A stretch of DNA of 64,000 nucleotides from Polytrichum commune. Lineage: Eukaryota; Streptophyta; Polytrichopsida; Polytrichales; Polytrichaceae. Location of the stretch: the NCBI GenBank assembly GCA_950295325.1, contig OX485803.1, positions 61,085,554-61,149,553 on the forward strand. The letters run 5' to 3'. Both the position numbers and the translations under genes were made by a program. Shown here one piece after another: positions 35,352 through 49,500 of this stretch. The notes beneath the pieces are model-generated. The model searched no databases. It saw only the letters and a list, made by a program, of their open reading frames with translations, and was not told the DNA's origin. The first letter of the stretch is position 1; each line of letters opens with the position of its first letter.

Positions 35352-38300
35352 ATGTATGCATTGATATTGCCTCTTGCAGATGTGATTAAGAAACTGTTTG
35401 GTCACGGTTTTCTTGATTCTGAAGCGGAAAGAAGCATGACACGGGCCACTCGACATCTCGAGAGGCTGATCAGAGCTCTTCAGGTGATGCAATGCATGCC
35501 TTTGTAATGCAATCTTTGTCTGTGAAAAGTTTGGGAGCTTTATCTGGGGTTTGGAGAAGTCCCCTTGACCCGCATTGCATGCATGCATGGACATGGCTTA
35601 GCGATGTGCCGACATTGATGTTGTTTTTATGTAGGATAATGCAAAACCCCTTGTTGTGGTAATTCCCTAGGGTATGCAAGATCGGATGTGCCTCTTTGTG
35701 TTAAGAGAGAGCTAGACAGTCTTTCATCGAAGCCAGCCAAAGTTGCAAATGCTTTGGTGCAGGGCTATCTTCGAGGAGACTGCCATGATGTAACTATTTT
35801 TTGTTTTATAGGTATAAAGATATCTGCGAAGAAATACATAATTTACATGATGAAAATCTCTACTCAATTGTCCCCTCCGCTGTGCAGTCTGAGTCCTTTG
35901 AAAGCGAGGGGGTGCCTGATGCACCTGCAGCGCCAGGCGAGACATCGGTCACATTGCCTGCCCCGGATGTTGTAAGTGCTCACTACTTCAGTGAATATAG
36001 CACTAAACCCTAAACCCTCATTTCCAGTTATCACAAAAGATACCCAGGTAGCCATGATTAGTCCCTTTAAGTTAGCCATAATGGACGTGATTAGCCATAA
36101 TGACGACTTGTAGAAAGTAATCGATATTCAACAAACTAATGACGAATGCATTTTACAAGTCATCGTATTTAAAGAAAGATGGTTGCAAGAGTTTCCGGAA
36201 AATGTCAGTCCACAGAGACATAGGATATGTCGAACACGTGTTGCGAGCCTATTTTGAGGTCCATGATTAGTCTCTCTAAGTTGCCGCATACAACGGAGCG
36301 CATATTCCAAACAGAGTCTCAATTTGGATTGGTGAGGAATGCCTAGAGTTCAGACGCTCAACAAAGTGATGAACACATTTTACAAGGCATGAGCTCTACA
36401 GAGGGAAGGTTGCAAGAGTTTCTGACAGATGTCAACAGATGACATAGAATCGGATGTCAAACACGTGTTTGACATCCGATTCTAAGTCTCATATCAAACA
36501 TGGACTGTCTTGCAATTTGAATCGTGCGTCATTGTAAGAAAGTCCTATGGTGGTTGTGACTGGGGATTTGTGTTGAAAGGAATGCGAATGTGCTAGCAGG
36601 AACCTGATGGGAATTTCTATGAACAACCGACTCCGCGAAGTGCACGGGCTTCTGTGGGATGCTCCACCTCCCTTTCAGTGTCTGATGAGACCACTACTCC
36701 ATCGGGTAGTGATAAGACAAGTGCGTGAAATCTCCAGTCGACTTGCCATGCATGTCAAAATCTCTAACCTCCCGAAGTGAGTTCTCAGATGAGTCATAGC
36801 CAAAGAGCCATGAGCTATGGCTTAAATCTCATACCTGTAATGGTAAACAAAGGAAGGTAATCTCGTATTGTCATTGAAATTCGGGAAAAATCCAAATTAG
36901 GACTAAATATATGTTTATTCCAACGAATTCTGGGGAGAATCTTTCGTCTTTGTGTAGCTACCCAAGGTTTTTATCAATGCCAAACTTTACTTGAAACTAT
37001 ACTTCATATCTATCTCAAACATAAGTACCTGGTCTTTCTGCTTTAAAACTCAAACGAAAATGTGATGATGTGTACTTATCGTTCAGAGGTGTATCAAGAG
37101 GAGGCAACAAGGTTAGTGGAGCAGCTGAGCAGTAGTCGCGTTGAGGTGGCAACTCTTGAATTCCAAATCAAAGTTCTCAAACAGGAAAGGGAGCAACAAG
37201 AGAATAGGGACACTCTCTACATTCAGAGGTGCTCGTACTCGTCCTTGCCAACAAGAAAGACATGTCTTGTTCACAATTCTGCATGAAATATTGATCACAG
37301 GTTCATAGAAGGGTCAATGGTAGGTGCCAATATAGCCTTCACGGGCATATTTCATTCATGAGCTCTCCGCATGATCTAATCCAATAAGAGGTGAGTATCG
37401 CGGTGTACCCCTATCTCACACACTGCTAATCGGACTAGGATTTTGGTAAGGTGATGTGTTTTGGAATCATGTTTGTCAATGGGCAGAATGTTCTAGTCGG
37501 GTCGATCATGTCATCCTCCAGTATGAATCATTTCATTTGCTAAGATGTTGGATGAGTTTCTTAAACATTTACCTGCACTTCCAAAATGAAATTGGTTGTG
37601 GTAGTGGAGGATTAATACTTGCAGGTTCTACGTTGCAGACTTGAGGCAGAAATTCAGTGGCTAGAGGAGCAAGTTCAGAATGAAATGGCGGGGCTGACTC
37701 AGCGCCAAAACCAGGTTATAACATTTCTAAACTTCTCTATACATGTGCGAATGTGGTTACGTAATAATTGCGTAGAAGACTTAACACTCAGCACATCTTA
37801 TGGATTATCAAAAAGCGTCAGCTTACAGCTTTGGTCCAGTGAAAATAGGTTATTTAATCAAAAATGTTCTCAATTTTACCCCTCAAAAACGGGAACCATT
37901 ATATGCTCTCCGAATCACAAGATTAATTGCCCAATGCTAAAGAAAATCAAACGGGTGTTCAGCTACTTGGACACTGTCTAGTGGAAATCCATTATGCATA
38001 GGGACAAAATGAGACTGATGTGAGCAATCTGCATGATTTTTCACCTTCAAAAAATTGCTCAGGATGTAGCCTACTATTGCACCACAAAACTTGAAATTGG
38101 AGAAATGCTTCACAGGTAGAAAAAGAAATACCAGAACTAGAGGAGCAACTGAGGTCAATCAAGGGCGCACTCCATGATTTCAATGTCTCTGAACCATTGT
38201 ACGTTCACACATTCAACGAGGAACTTGTACATGCTGAAGTCCTTTGCCTCTATCGTCACTTTTGCATAAGATTTTAAACTCGATACACCCAAGCAATGAT

Positions 38301-41300
38301 ATTGTTGACGTCTGAATTGTGGGCCACTACAGGAATCAGTAGGGTACACAATGTTGCCATGGTTTTGATATTCAGAAGGTCTCCGTCTTCTCAACCGGAT
38401 GTGGCACTTGCCCAAGGGCCTAATTAGGAAGCATGGCACTCCTCATATGTCTCTTTGGAGATAAACAATCTCATTTGTTGCTCCTTCAATCCTGCAGGGC
38501 GATTTAGGAAGGAGGAAAATGTCAAGAGTCAAGTCACACGTCTGTCTGACATGAACAAGTTTCCCTGTCAAGATTAAATACCCTCGATCATTCAAGTTTA
38601 TCGGAAGGTATTGGTGAAAACAAATTGTGCAGATATTTGGAGCTTAAAGCCATTCCAGAAGAGCAACGAAGTGCAAGGGATCACATTCTTATGTTAGCCT
38701 TTGAGAAATTCTACAAAGACCGAGAAGAGATGGAAGCACTACGCAAGTCTCGAGATACTTCTAGGTTTGTGTCACAATATCTTGTTAATTTGCAGCACCA
38801 ATGTAAGCAGCTCTGATGAGGGGTCGTTCCTCCAGAAACACCCAAAGTATCTGTGATTTTGTGGCACCATTAAGAGGGTGTGTTCAGACGACAGTTGAGC
38901 ACTAAAAGTCAGTATTATAGAGATATATATTGCACCAGAACCTGGCTGATAGTAGATATAGATAAATCAATTTTATGCAGGGAGGCTTTGACACGAGCAA
39001 ATGATGAAGTGCAGAAGCTTACACGTGAGTTACAACGACTGTCTGCCAATCATACAGCTGAGCGCTGCGAGTCAGAGATTGATCTCCATGCTGCTAGTGC
39101 ACGCATTGAGCGCCTGGAAGCTGAGAATCGAGATGCACTTGTGCAGATTGAGGTTCTAACGGCTAAAGGATCTTTGTATGATAAGGTACGATGGACCAGA
39201 GTTAGGCTAGTAATTCCTTTCTTAAATATCACTTGGGTATACATAATAAGGATTATACATTGTTGAGCAATCTCTTTTTGATACCATACAGGTCTATATA
39301 CCATTCAAGAACCTTCACACCTGGGTAAAACACCCTAGTATAACATGGTATTAGGTTAGTATCGACGCAAATAATAATTGAGGTATACAAAGATTCTCTC
39401 ATCTTGTGATATCCACAAGTATCAACATGTGACTGGTCTTATAATTTTGATGTGGTCAAGTAGGTTCTTTGATATCATGATTGATAATATAAATCGTTAC
39501 CATGAATTCACCTATATACTGGTTCAACATTGCTATGAACCACCGTTGCCCTAGCAATCCATCGTGTAAAATAGGACATACCACTACTGTTTTGACATTG
39601 ATGAAAGCAGTCTTGAGAGATTAGCATTGCCCATTTCAGTTTTCAATAGCCAGCTTATCACCACCAGAGCTGTCGCAGACTGACTAGGGTGTATGAGCAA
39701 ACCACAATTTGGTGATGGTCAAATACAATGACATTCGTATTGATGATTATCCAATTTCAGTTGTTGGCTTCCTAATTCTAAAATTGTTAGTGAGTTCTGT
39801 AGGTCAAGGAGAAATTGGAGGCTCTAGAATGCAACAGTATCAATGCTGAGAATCAAAAGGCAGTCATGTCCGCAACCTTACAAGTAACCCTTCAAGAGAA
39901 GGAGCGCTTACAAGAGCGTTTGAAGGAGAAAGACCATACTCTGGACCTCCTTAGCATGGATAAGGTTTGCATTTGTTCTGTTTTTATCTTCTACTAACTA
40001 CTCTTAATCCTCTTGTAATGGTAAAGTGGTCTAAATTGTAATCTGTTGGCAGATATATCTAAGTAGGGAAGTGCAATCACAAACAGAACAAGTGAAAAAA
40101 CTAGAAGCTGAACTTGATCGGCAACATGAGAAGTTGCGGGATGTGAAGCGCGCACGTGCTGAACTATACAACAGAGTCCTCACAGACAACAAGGACTCCC
40201 AAACTGCTACTGAACAGCGCTGGCAGGTGAGGGTGACAAGGATACATGAGCCCTAGAATTATCATATCCGCATCCACAATGAGGTTGAAGAGTAAGTCCT
40301 CCAAATTGTCAGTGTTTCATGATCCATAAGAGTGGGGTATATTATGAATGAATATCTCCATGCTTTTTGGGGGATAAAAATTTAACAAGATAAACTTTAA
40401 GCCAGTAGAGATGGCTATTTAGTTGGAAATTTATTCTTCCCCTACCCGATCCCAGGTCAAGTTTTAGCGTTGTTCCTTGACACACATCAAATAATCTAAC
40501 AGCTCCCACGCCAATTTCACAATTTTGCAGTTTTGCAGTTTTGCAATTAATGTTTCTCCTGTAACAACGTTCTGATCCTTTTATTTACTTGTGCTGAATA
40601 TGTATGGGAGATTTACTCTTCTGAATGAAATTGCTCAAATTTGAAACCGAAGTATTGATTCTGCAGTAGAAGTAGGATTTGGAATAATTTTATTCCTTGC
40701 TAATTACGTCATTGTTATGCAGTACCTATGAGGGCAATGACGTAGTATTTTGTAGTACATTACATGAATACTTCAGGACGTCCTTGTGTTCTGGCAATTT
40801 CAGTGTGGCAAGGTGCCAGTCCTCATCAATGTATAGACTTAATGCATCGGTTTATCCTGTGTGAACATTGGGGATGGTACGGTGGAGAGCAAGCTGACAA
40901 AGTCATTTGAGGAATTTTCTTAGATATGTCTCTTGTGGAACTGGTGGGGTTGCTGAATAACATGGACATATGGACATATCTTAGACTCTGGATGTGGTGA
41001 TTCTGCAGGCTGAAATTTTAAGGATGCAGGAGAGGACAAATCAGGACATAGAAGCAATAAGGAGAGAGGCGAGTGCAGTTGCTGATGAGAAAGTTCGGTA
41101 TGTAATTATAACAAATTCATGGAAAGAATATAATTGTGCACACGGCACTTGTTTACCTATGAACTAAGAGGGACCTCATCACAAAGAAAGTAGCAGTCTG
41201 AAACATTTGGTCTTGACTTGATAATTTAGGAGCTATTTGTACTGAGGAAAGAACTATACCATTATGTTGCCTCCTTGGCTACCACATCCAGGTGATTTCT

Positions 41301-44300
41301 GGGTTCCTTCGATGAAGTGAGGATAAAGTCAGCCTTAAGGATAGGGATAAATAACAATCTCTAGAGTCCAAGGTTGCGCCTCTAGTAGCTTATTCTTTTG
41401 GACATAACATGTAATAATGACACTCACTAATTAATAATTGTGCACGATTTATTGGTGCATATAGGACATTTCGTGAGATGAGAGATGCAGCATTGGCAGA
41501 CGCGGAGGGTGCTCGTGCTGAATTGCGAAACAATAAAGTGACATATGATGAACTACTCTTGCGGTATTTACAGTTCATTTGAAGAGCTCTTTCTCTTTTT
41601 ACATTGTTGAAAGTCAGGATGGAGCCAACCCTCCAATGTTCTCATTGCACTACAATATCCAGAATGTTATACGCCGCAATCTTTGACAATGGATTAGTTT
41701 AAGTCCTTTCAGTGGCTTTTTATTGAAAGTAATGCTTCATCTAATTAGCCTAACTGGTCTCTTGATTATAGGTACGGTATTCCTCAACTGCAAGGTCTTC
41801 AAAGTGAGACTTCCTGAATGGCATGCACACATTGTTACTTTTGGTCAGCCATCCTTCGCCAGAACTCAGTTAAGCAGTTGTTTTTGCAGATACCAAGAGC
41901 TTCAGAGGGTAAAGGAGCTGAAGGAAACAGAAACTCATGGTGCTTTGAAAATGAGCAACTTTGAATTGGATCGATTGAAAGCAGTCCTTGACGAGACTAA
42001 GAATGCACTTGAGCATACTAGGCTTGAAAATGAGGCCTTGCATGCCAAAGCTAAGGTCTGAAGGTTTTCTTGACACTGCTGAACTTCAATCAGCAAATAC
42101 TGTTCAGTCTTTGTTGCTACCTTGGCAACTCGTACGACTGTTTCTTTGTCATTAGTGTCCACCGCAGTCTAATGTGCAAGTAGAATGAGATGGACATGAA
42201 ACACATGTCAGTGTCAAATTCTAGAGTCATCTCCACTTAAAATGCTTTGCAGATCTACATTTTAAATCTTCGTTGTAAAAATATAATGAAGCCTAGTAAT
42301 ATACTATTATTATGGGAACAAAAAAACCTGTCAAAAAAGTAAAAAAGAAAAGAAGAAAAAAAATGTCTTAGAACCCGTTATTTTCAACATTATTGTGGTT
42401 AACAGGCACCGCTTTACTATGTTCTTCTGTACCGTATAGATTTTGACAGAGAAGTCTCAAGCGGGGGATGCCAAGAGGCCAGTAGAGGAGCTAAAGAATG
42501 AACTGGAGATGCTAATCCTTGGGCTTAAGGAGGAGTTGAGGGTCACTCGGGCACAACTTGAGGTTTACGAGAATGAGAAGTCCAAGCTAACTCTATCTTC
42601 AAGTGGAGATCCTTTGGAGAAAATTGAAAGGATAACTTCCACATCACACAAGGTTGCCCAAACGGAAGGTAATATCTTTATTTAACCAAAAGTGATATGG
42701 ATGGAATGCACAACCAATTTGCGCGGATGAGGCCAAAAGCACATAATAACATGTGAAACTACGTCAGTCCTGAAAGGCTAGCTGTTCACATCTGTTTCAC
42801 ATACGTCAAAGCTAAACCAAAATGAAACTGTCAAAAGAGTTATTCAGCCTTCAATGAGAACCAAGGCAAGGCTTGATATTGATATGTCCAATTTCTCTAG
42901 GGCTTTTGAAGAGCTACGGAGATGAGCAGCCCAGCGATAGCAGAAGCCTTGTCCTCCAAAATTTGGAACTCCAAACTATTATAAGAGGGTTGGAGAAGGA
43001 TAATGCAATCCTCACGGAGAATGCAAGAGAAAAAGATGTAGAGGTGAGTGTGGTTTGTATAGCTCTTCTTGTGCGAAGGAATATCTAGTTTTACTATGTA
43101 TATGTGGTTTATTAAATATTTTGTAATTCTTCTAGAGTATAGAAGCACTGTTTAGAACTTAGTCTGGGAAGGTGTCTTATACTTTTAAGGTTCCCATAAT
43201 ATTCTAGTTGAAAATATTTTGTGCAGTTCTCTTAACAATTTAGACTTTGGTTGATCTCCACACTTACATCTTGTTTGGATATGGAAGTTGCTCAAATTAT
43301 CGGGGAGGCCAAGAATTGTACAACAATCAGATGGGTGTCTGGTGAATGCAATCAAGGAAAGTGAAGGAAAGCTAATAGAAACCGTTCAAGAGAATAGAGA
43401 GCTCGGGTTCAAACTCAGGTGCCATCTCTTCCATTCAAGCTCATATATTCTGATATTGGCCAGCTGATTTTGGGGATTATCTTGATTACTTTTATATGGC
43501 TACTTCAAGGAACCATTATTTTCTATAACTGTCGACCTGACCAAATTGATACAACCAGTAGTACATGATTGCTGGAACATAAATAGTTGAAACTAATTTT
43601 GGGTGTCATCCACGATGTTTGCATTCTATGCTTCAAAATAATGGAGTTTTTGTATGTTACCTCAGATGTGTTATGGAAGAGAAGGAAAAGGCCACCAAGC
43701 GGTTGCATGTGCTTGAACAAGACATCCGGAAACTGCTTCAGGCTCGGGGCTCTGTGGAACAACTTCAGAGCCTCCTCAAAGAAAAAGGAGTTTTCCTTGA
43801 AGAAAAGGCATTGCAATCGATCGCAACTTCACGGAAGATAATGTTGAAGGCCAAGAAGACAGTGTCACCCCAGGTGTGATTTTCAATCTCTTATCCACGG
43901 CAACCAAATGATGTGATAGTGAACTTGTTTTGAACTGTGATTTGTTCAATCATCAGAGAGGGAATATCTATTGTAAGGAAGGAAGTTGAGAGGAAATTCT
44001 TTAAGAGAACTCACACAATTTCATCTGCTTCAAAAAGTAATGGGCTTAATGCATCCACGTTTATGAAGAAAATGGCTGGCACAATGACTAACGCCTGAAG
44101 CATACAGATGACTCTAGAGAATTCTTAATCCTTATACTTTAAGTTGGGACACGGAATTTAAATATTGTTTTCTTCAGTTCTGTTATGTTGGAGTCTTCAA
44201 GTACAAAAACTGCATGAAAGAAGTGATCATTGCCTCAGTGATTCAAAATATACTTTTACTTTCTTTGTAGCTGTTCATAGTTTACAGGTCTTCGTTCAGG

Positions 44301-44907
44301 CTTCACCTGATTTATGTGGTAGGCTTCTGCAGTTTCTGTGGATCAAAGAGCTTCCATCTCCTTACGCAAGGTATTATTAACCAACAATCATCACCCTGGA
44401 TTGATAAGTTTGTCATGTAGATCTTCCAGAAGATGATGGAACAGGGAGAACCACGGTGCTCCCAACACAGACATTGCATACCACATTATCCCAAAGCATA
44501 CAGCACGTTGCTGAGTACCATCATAAAGCGAGGTGAGTACTTTGAAACCCATAACATGGTCATGAGGTGGGATCGTAATCTAATATCAGAGGATGCCAAG
44601 TGATGATTTTTTCAGCTCAGTACACATGGAAATTCTCAGTTGTGAGGGAGCTACTTTATTCAAATTTAAACCATGAGTTTGCAACCATTTCACGTGATGC
44701 ATGGAATCAGGAACCTACTGTTGCAACCCATCTCATCTGTACATTCTGGGACATGTGAAAATTGTTTCATTAAGCATGACATGAAATTGAGAAGTGTAGG
44801 ATCTCAAACAACGTGATGACATTCTGCAGGAGGACCTGGGTGTTGATGAATACATCTACAGTGATACCTATCCAATAACAGATTTGTCCAAGTCCAGATT
44901 AATATAA
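35352..44907 (+). CDS. PIBF1/CEP90-like centriolar-satellite coiled-coil protein
   Basis: Homologue of progesterone-induced blocking factor 1 (CEP90), which acts at centriolar satellites and distal appendages in ciliogenesis. Phase-consistent exons: 36600-36720, 37087-37228, 37638-37713, 38116-38198, 38633-38764, 38981-39185, 39803-39964, 40053-40226, 41009-41097, 41465-41563, 41890-42055, 42440-42668, 42901-43043, 43288-43418, 43666-43873. These total 2160 nt (720 codons), close to the ~757 residues of animal PIBF1. The diagnostic match is LHDFNVSEP, then YLELKAIPEEQRS, spliced across 38198/38633 and corresponding to the family's D-F-x-x-x-E-x-x-Y-x-x-L-K-A-x-P-E-x-Q block. The rest is heptad coiled coil (YLSREVQSQTEQVKKLEAEL, for example). 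Less certain 5' exons lie near 35352-35483, 35690-35789 and 35812-35971, and 3' exons near 44200-44250, 44420-44519 and 44829-44907. Confidence 0.85.
36131..36470. repeat. Direct duplication inside an intron of the PIBF1-like gene
   Basis: Segments about 36131-36250 and 36361-36470 share ttttacaag, ggttgcaagagttt, gatgtca or atgtcag, acatag and aacacgtg in the same order, with a period of about 225 bp. Only the second copy has gained the perfect palindrome at its end. Confidence 0.65.
36445..36484. repeat. Perfect 40-bp palindrome centred on CACGTG
   Basis: Two 20-base arms are exact inverse complements with no spacer; each arm runs TAGAATCGGATGTCAAACAC. The centre is CACGTG, the plant G-box core. 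It lies in an intron of the PIBF1-like gene. A related but non-palindromic sequence (GGATATGTCGAACACGTG) occurs about 225 bp upstream. Confidence 0.95.
39258..39542. mobile_element. Non-autonomous hAT element in an intron
   Basis: Ends CATTGTTGAGC and, inverse complemented, CAATGTTGAACCAGTATA resemble the hAT terminal repeat. The interior matches the right part of the 4062-4433 element (ttcacacct, caccctagtat, aggtatacaaagattctctca, taggttctt). No convincing 8-bp duplication remains. It sits in the intron between the 38981-39185 and 39803-39964 exons. Confidence 0.55.
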
Positions 44908-46534
44908 GCGACTTCACTTTTACCATTAATCCAAGGAGCCTTTGGTGTTCCAATGGAGGTGCATTCCAAATGTCCGCATTCTTGTATCATGATATTCAGA
45001 AGTACATGAGATCTTTTTTTTCCTCCTTGTTGCATTTGGGTGGCCAAAATGATCGATACACTTTTAGACTTGGACAAGTTTCTGGTTGGGAAGAGAAAAA
45101 GCTTGAGGTTTTAGTGAGAAGTATTGTACTGAAACTGACGTGAGACTTTTTCTCCTCTCTCATATATGAACTCTACAAAGTTGAAAAAACATTTGCCCTT
45201 CACCTCTACGCAACAGCAAAAGGGCTCTACTATACCAGGGACATGAACCGATTTAATTCTAAAGCAGAAGGAGGATGGAGGGGGGGCTCAAGATCAATGA
45301 CATGATGTAAGAGTAGAGTTCAACCTAGAGTATGTTTAAAGTTGATATGTAGGAAAAAGTCACAATTTGCACAATTCAATAGGCCAACTATTCTACTAGT
45401 ATTTTAAGTTTCAATAAAATGGTAATTTTCTAGCTTTAAGTTGCATAGGCCTGGGGACTTAATAATTAAGAAATTTTCATGTTTGCAGCACCAAACCAGA
45501 TACGCCGCCAATTCTGAAATTGATTATAGTATACTCATGCATGCAAACTTGAATAGAGTCAGGTCAGGCAATACAACACAACCATAAACCTGTTGCATTC
45601 AAATCAAAAGAAACATCTAAAGCTTTCAGGCCAACTTTTGGCTTTAAAAATTTGCAGTGATTTCAGTTTAAGGAATAAAATTACCAAAAAAATTGCACTA
45701 CCTTATACTTCTACAGATTTGGCACAGAATCTTATCGGTGATCAGTAATAGGCGCCTCTACTCTATATAGGTATCATGCCTGCTTAGAATTGTATACATA
45801 GGCAATCCTCAAGATTGTCACCTAGTGGGAAAAAAAGAAGATCATCAAGCAAGATGTGATGTTATGTTGCACTTACACATAAGAAATTCACTTCATTTGA
45901 CGTGTGTTCATCCAACTAACACATTAAGTTACCCCTCTCAAAGTATAAAGAACGGAATAAGAGCTTGATTTGCTCTCACCAGCAAGGATCAGTCCTCATT
46001 TATTTCCGAAGTGAGGCCTTTCAACACTTCTCTAGCACAGCCAATTATCTTAAATTGCCCAAATTGCTTAAGGTCATTGCTTGCTTGAAGAAGTCACCAA
46101 GAAAAGATCTATCTGGGGACAGAACATATTTCACTGATATATAATCAGCTCCCTAGGGAGTCCCCAAGTTAACCAGGAATACCACTAGTTTTTCGTGGCT
46201 TGATATTCTGTGAGGAACAATACCCCTTAGCAAACAATTTGCCCATTTTCACGGAAAATCATGGTGATAAATTGACCTTTCTGCAAACCTATTGCCTCCA
46301 TAGAAAATGGCTGTCTGGATCCTACAAGTGCTAAACTGACCAACTCATCCCTTTCTCCATACCCGTCTCAAGTGACCATATTACACCTTCGTCATGTTTT
46401 TTTGAGAAGGAAGCTCTGCCACCTAGTAAGAAGACGACCCCAAGCTCTTCACCTGCATATGCTAACTGTTTGGGCAGCTCTAATGCAGCAGCTTGATTGG
46501 CCTACCTGAATCTGCCAACCAAAGCAGTAAAAGA
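44908..46534. other. Region between convergent genes, no gene seen
   Basis: 3' flanks of the plus-strand PIBF1-like gene and the minus-strand RETICULATA-related gene. AT-rich, with several AATAAA-like signals. No protein-like frame. Confidence 0.55.
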
Positions 46535-49500
46535 TCAAGTGCGCCCTGCTGTTACTTTTCGCTTGACTTTCCTTTTAGCAAACACATTCGGAGTTTGTCT
46601 TTGCCTACCATCCTTGTTCTGATCCTTCTGGCCATCAAATAGTCCTGAAATCAGACCCTTCGCAGCAATCATCCCCCCTGTTATTGACTCCGATGAAAGA
46701 GAAGGCCGTTGATAAGCTTTCTGTAGAGTTCCATCAGCACTAACAGTAGCTAATTCTCCTAGACCCAACCATGTGAGCCTTGTCACATCCCCAATTTGGA
46801 TATTCATCACCCTGCAATCAACAAAAGATTCTCGGTAATTAAAATCCAGACATGAATCTCATGATCCATAGTAAAATTCCATCCAACGGCCAAATGAAAT
46901 ATTACCTAATCAAGAGATTGGAAAAAGCACATCCATCTTAGATTACAGTAACCTTCGGAATCATTTCAAACAGGATTGATTACCACAAAAAAAAGGGCTC
47001 AGAAAATTAGTGTCGTCACCCACCACTAAAAATCCATTTAAGATGACACTCAGAAGTAGGAACATTAAATACCTGAGTGCTGTAGAGAAGAAGATGACAA
47101 CACCCAAATGTTGAAATTGATCTTGCATGAGCCTCTCTGCTCCATTAACCAACTGATACCGTAGATTACCTGAGAGTCCCAAAAATGCTCCATAACTTGA
47201 TGCACTCGTGCTCACAGTGGGAATCGGTACAGTTGACCTGTTCAGAGCATTTTGCCCAAGAATCGTGAGTTGGGCTGGGTAAATATGATATATGTCTCAT
47301 ACGCCAAGTGTTTTCACCAAAACAAATAAGACTCAAATGAAGCTCCCTACTATCCAATTCCTCATACAGAAAACAGGGCTTAAACCACAGGTAAGTTCAC
47401 TTCTATTACACGATACCACGCTGACCACATATATCAGCAGGACCTCGGAATGAAATTTACCCAAACAAGTCTTCCTAACTTATTGCATAAAAACAGAAGG
47501 ACATCATTTGGTTGTCACTTACTCCTTATTTCTTGCTGAAGGCATAACACTAGATAGAGCCGCACCCCCAGCTCCAGTTACCATACCAACCAGGCTAAGC
47601 TGCGCAGCTTTGTAGAAGAAACTATATATTCTCTTGGGCATATCAAACTCTCGAAGAGGATAGCTTTTATCAAAGACGTGGTTGGGGAGCTTTTGGATTG
47701 TGTTTTGGAACTCGTACTTAAATGTTGAACCATATGATCGGCTGGGAGCTAGTGACCAGTTAATGGCTGCATTGCACACTGCTAGAGTCAAGACATTTGC
47801 AGCAGCAACATCCCACTCTTGCTTTATCCTGTCAAATTACACAAGACATATTAGTACAAATTCGCCTAGAGCCAACATGTATGAACATCTTGACAAGAAG
47901 GGAGACCAGCGGTGGCTACTTTTGCATAAGATTATCCAAAACATGTGCTCAGGCATACTTTACTTCAGCAACAGGAGAGAAGTGTAGGCTTCCACACCTA
48001 GGAATTTTTTTTTAACTTGAATTTCTTTAATATTTGAATGGACTCACCAGATTGGAGACATAGAGAGAATTTCTCACACAGAAGAGAAACCCAAGGAGAT
48101 AGATATAAATTTGTATCCCTTGAAAGAGGACCAGATCTCAATAATCAAATGTTCATGGACATGTATCAACACTTTAACTACAAGTGAAAGCAGTTGAAAA
48201 GCCTCTACTACAAGAAGTAACCCACAAGTGCACCCATTATTTCAAGAAATTATGGCACAAGGAACACAAAGCCCAAAGGGAGAATGTGTACCTTTCCCCT
48301 CTATGCTGAACTTCCCAATAAACACCATAGCTGATCGTTGTTAGTTGCTCAAATGCTAGCTTGTACAAAAAAGCTGGATCTGCAAGAATTCTGGCAACAC
48401 CAAAAACATCATGTTAGGATGAAACGGCACCCTAATTGACACATGGCTAAAGCACACTCTATCAACAACCCCCCAGCTCTTTCACATATATCATTGTGAT
48501 ATTTCCATTTCCATTGTAAGGTACTCCCAACATTATCAAATATGTGAGTTCCTCAAGCTCCAGGAACTAGGTTAAGAAGTATGCAACTTGAGAACCTCAA
48601 ACCCATACCTATGAGTGGATAAGTGATAGGGGGAATATCAGCCAGCTACACAATAAAGTCTATTCATATGAGACCCACAATAATCAAACACACAAAAGTA
48701 CCGGGTAGCTTACCGGCCAATGAAAGCCCTCGAGACGGACGGGGGAACTAGCCTTGACAGAGCCCTTGCAAGGGTGGGTCTTGCATTGATTGATAGGAAT
48801 TTCACCATCTGCGCTGAGCTTATTATTCCCTGCTCCAAGAACCCAAAATACATTAAGATCGTCCATGACCTGACATTGCAAGGTACTACCCCACAACCGC
48901 AGTCACAATATACTACCAAGCAGTACTAGCATCTCCAAAGTGCACTGCTTGGAAGATCAAAACGACACAACGCCTAAGTAACACGTTCAGCTTCAGTAAA
49001 CACCCTGCAACAGAGATTCTACAACATTAAAAAACCTATCAGCCACAAATGTCTCTATGACCTAACAGGTAGAAGAAAGCCACGTTCAATTCAGTTCCAC
49101 ACAAACATATAGGACTATATACCAGAACCCCTCCCGTTCCACCCACTACTTGATTCCAGAGATTTGATTTTCAAAACTAGAATTGATGTTCCTTCATGTC
49201 AAAAAATTTCCTGTAATGTAGCAGCAACTCACCAACTTAACACCATTCCGAATTTCTGCGGGAAGGTCACTGATAGTTTTGTACCATTCTTGTAGAACTG
49301 CTTCCACAACCTCCCGATCAAAAATCTGTGCACAAAGCCAGAATTGCAATTAGTGAACGACTTCCCAACACTCGTAGTGGATAAAGCAGCATAAGGAGCC
49401 TCCTGGTCATGCTAGACATGTAAATAGAGAAAGCAACTAAAACCAGCGCAAGGACCAAGCATGAAAATTTGCTTTCGCCTTGGCCTTAAAGCCCAAACCC

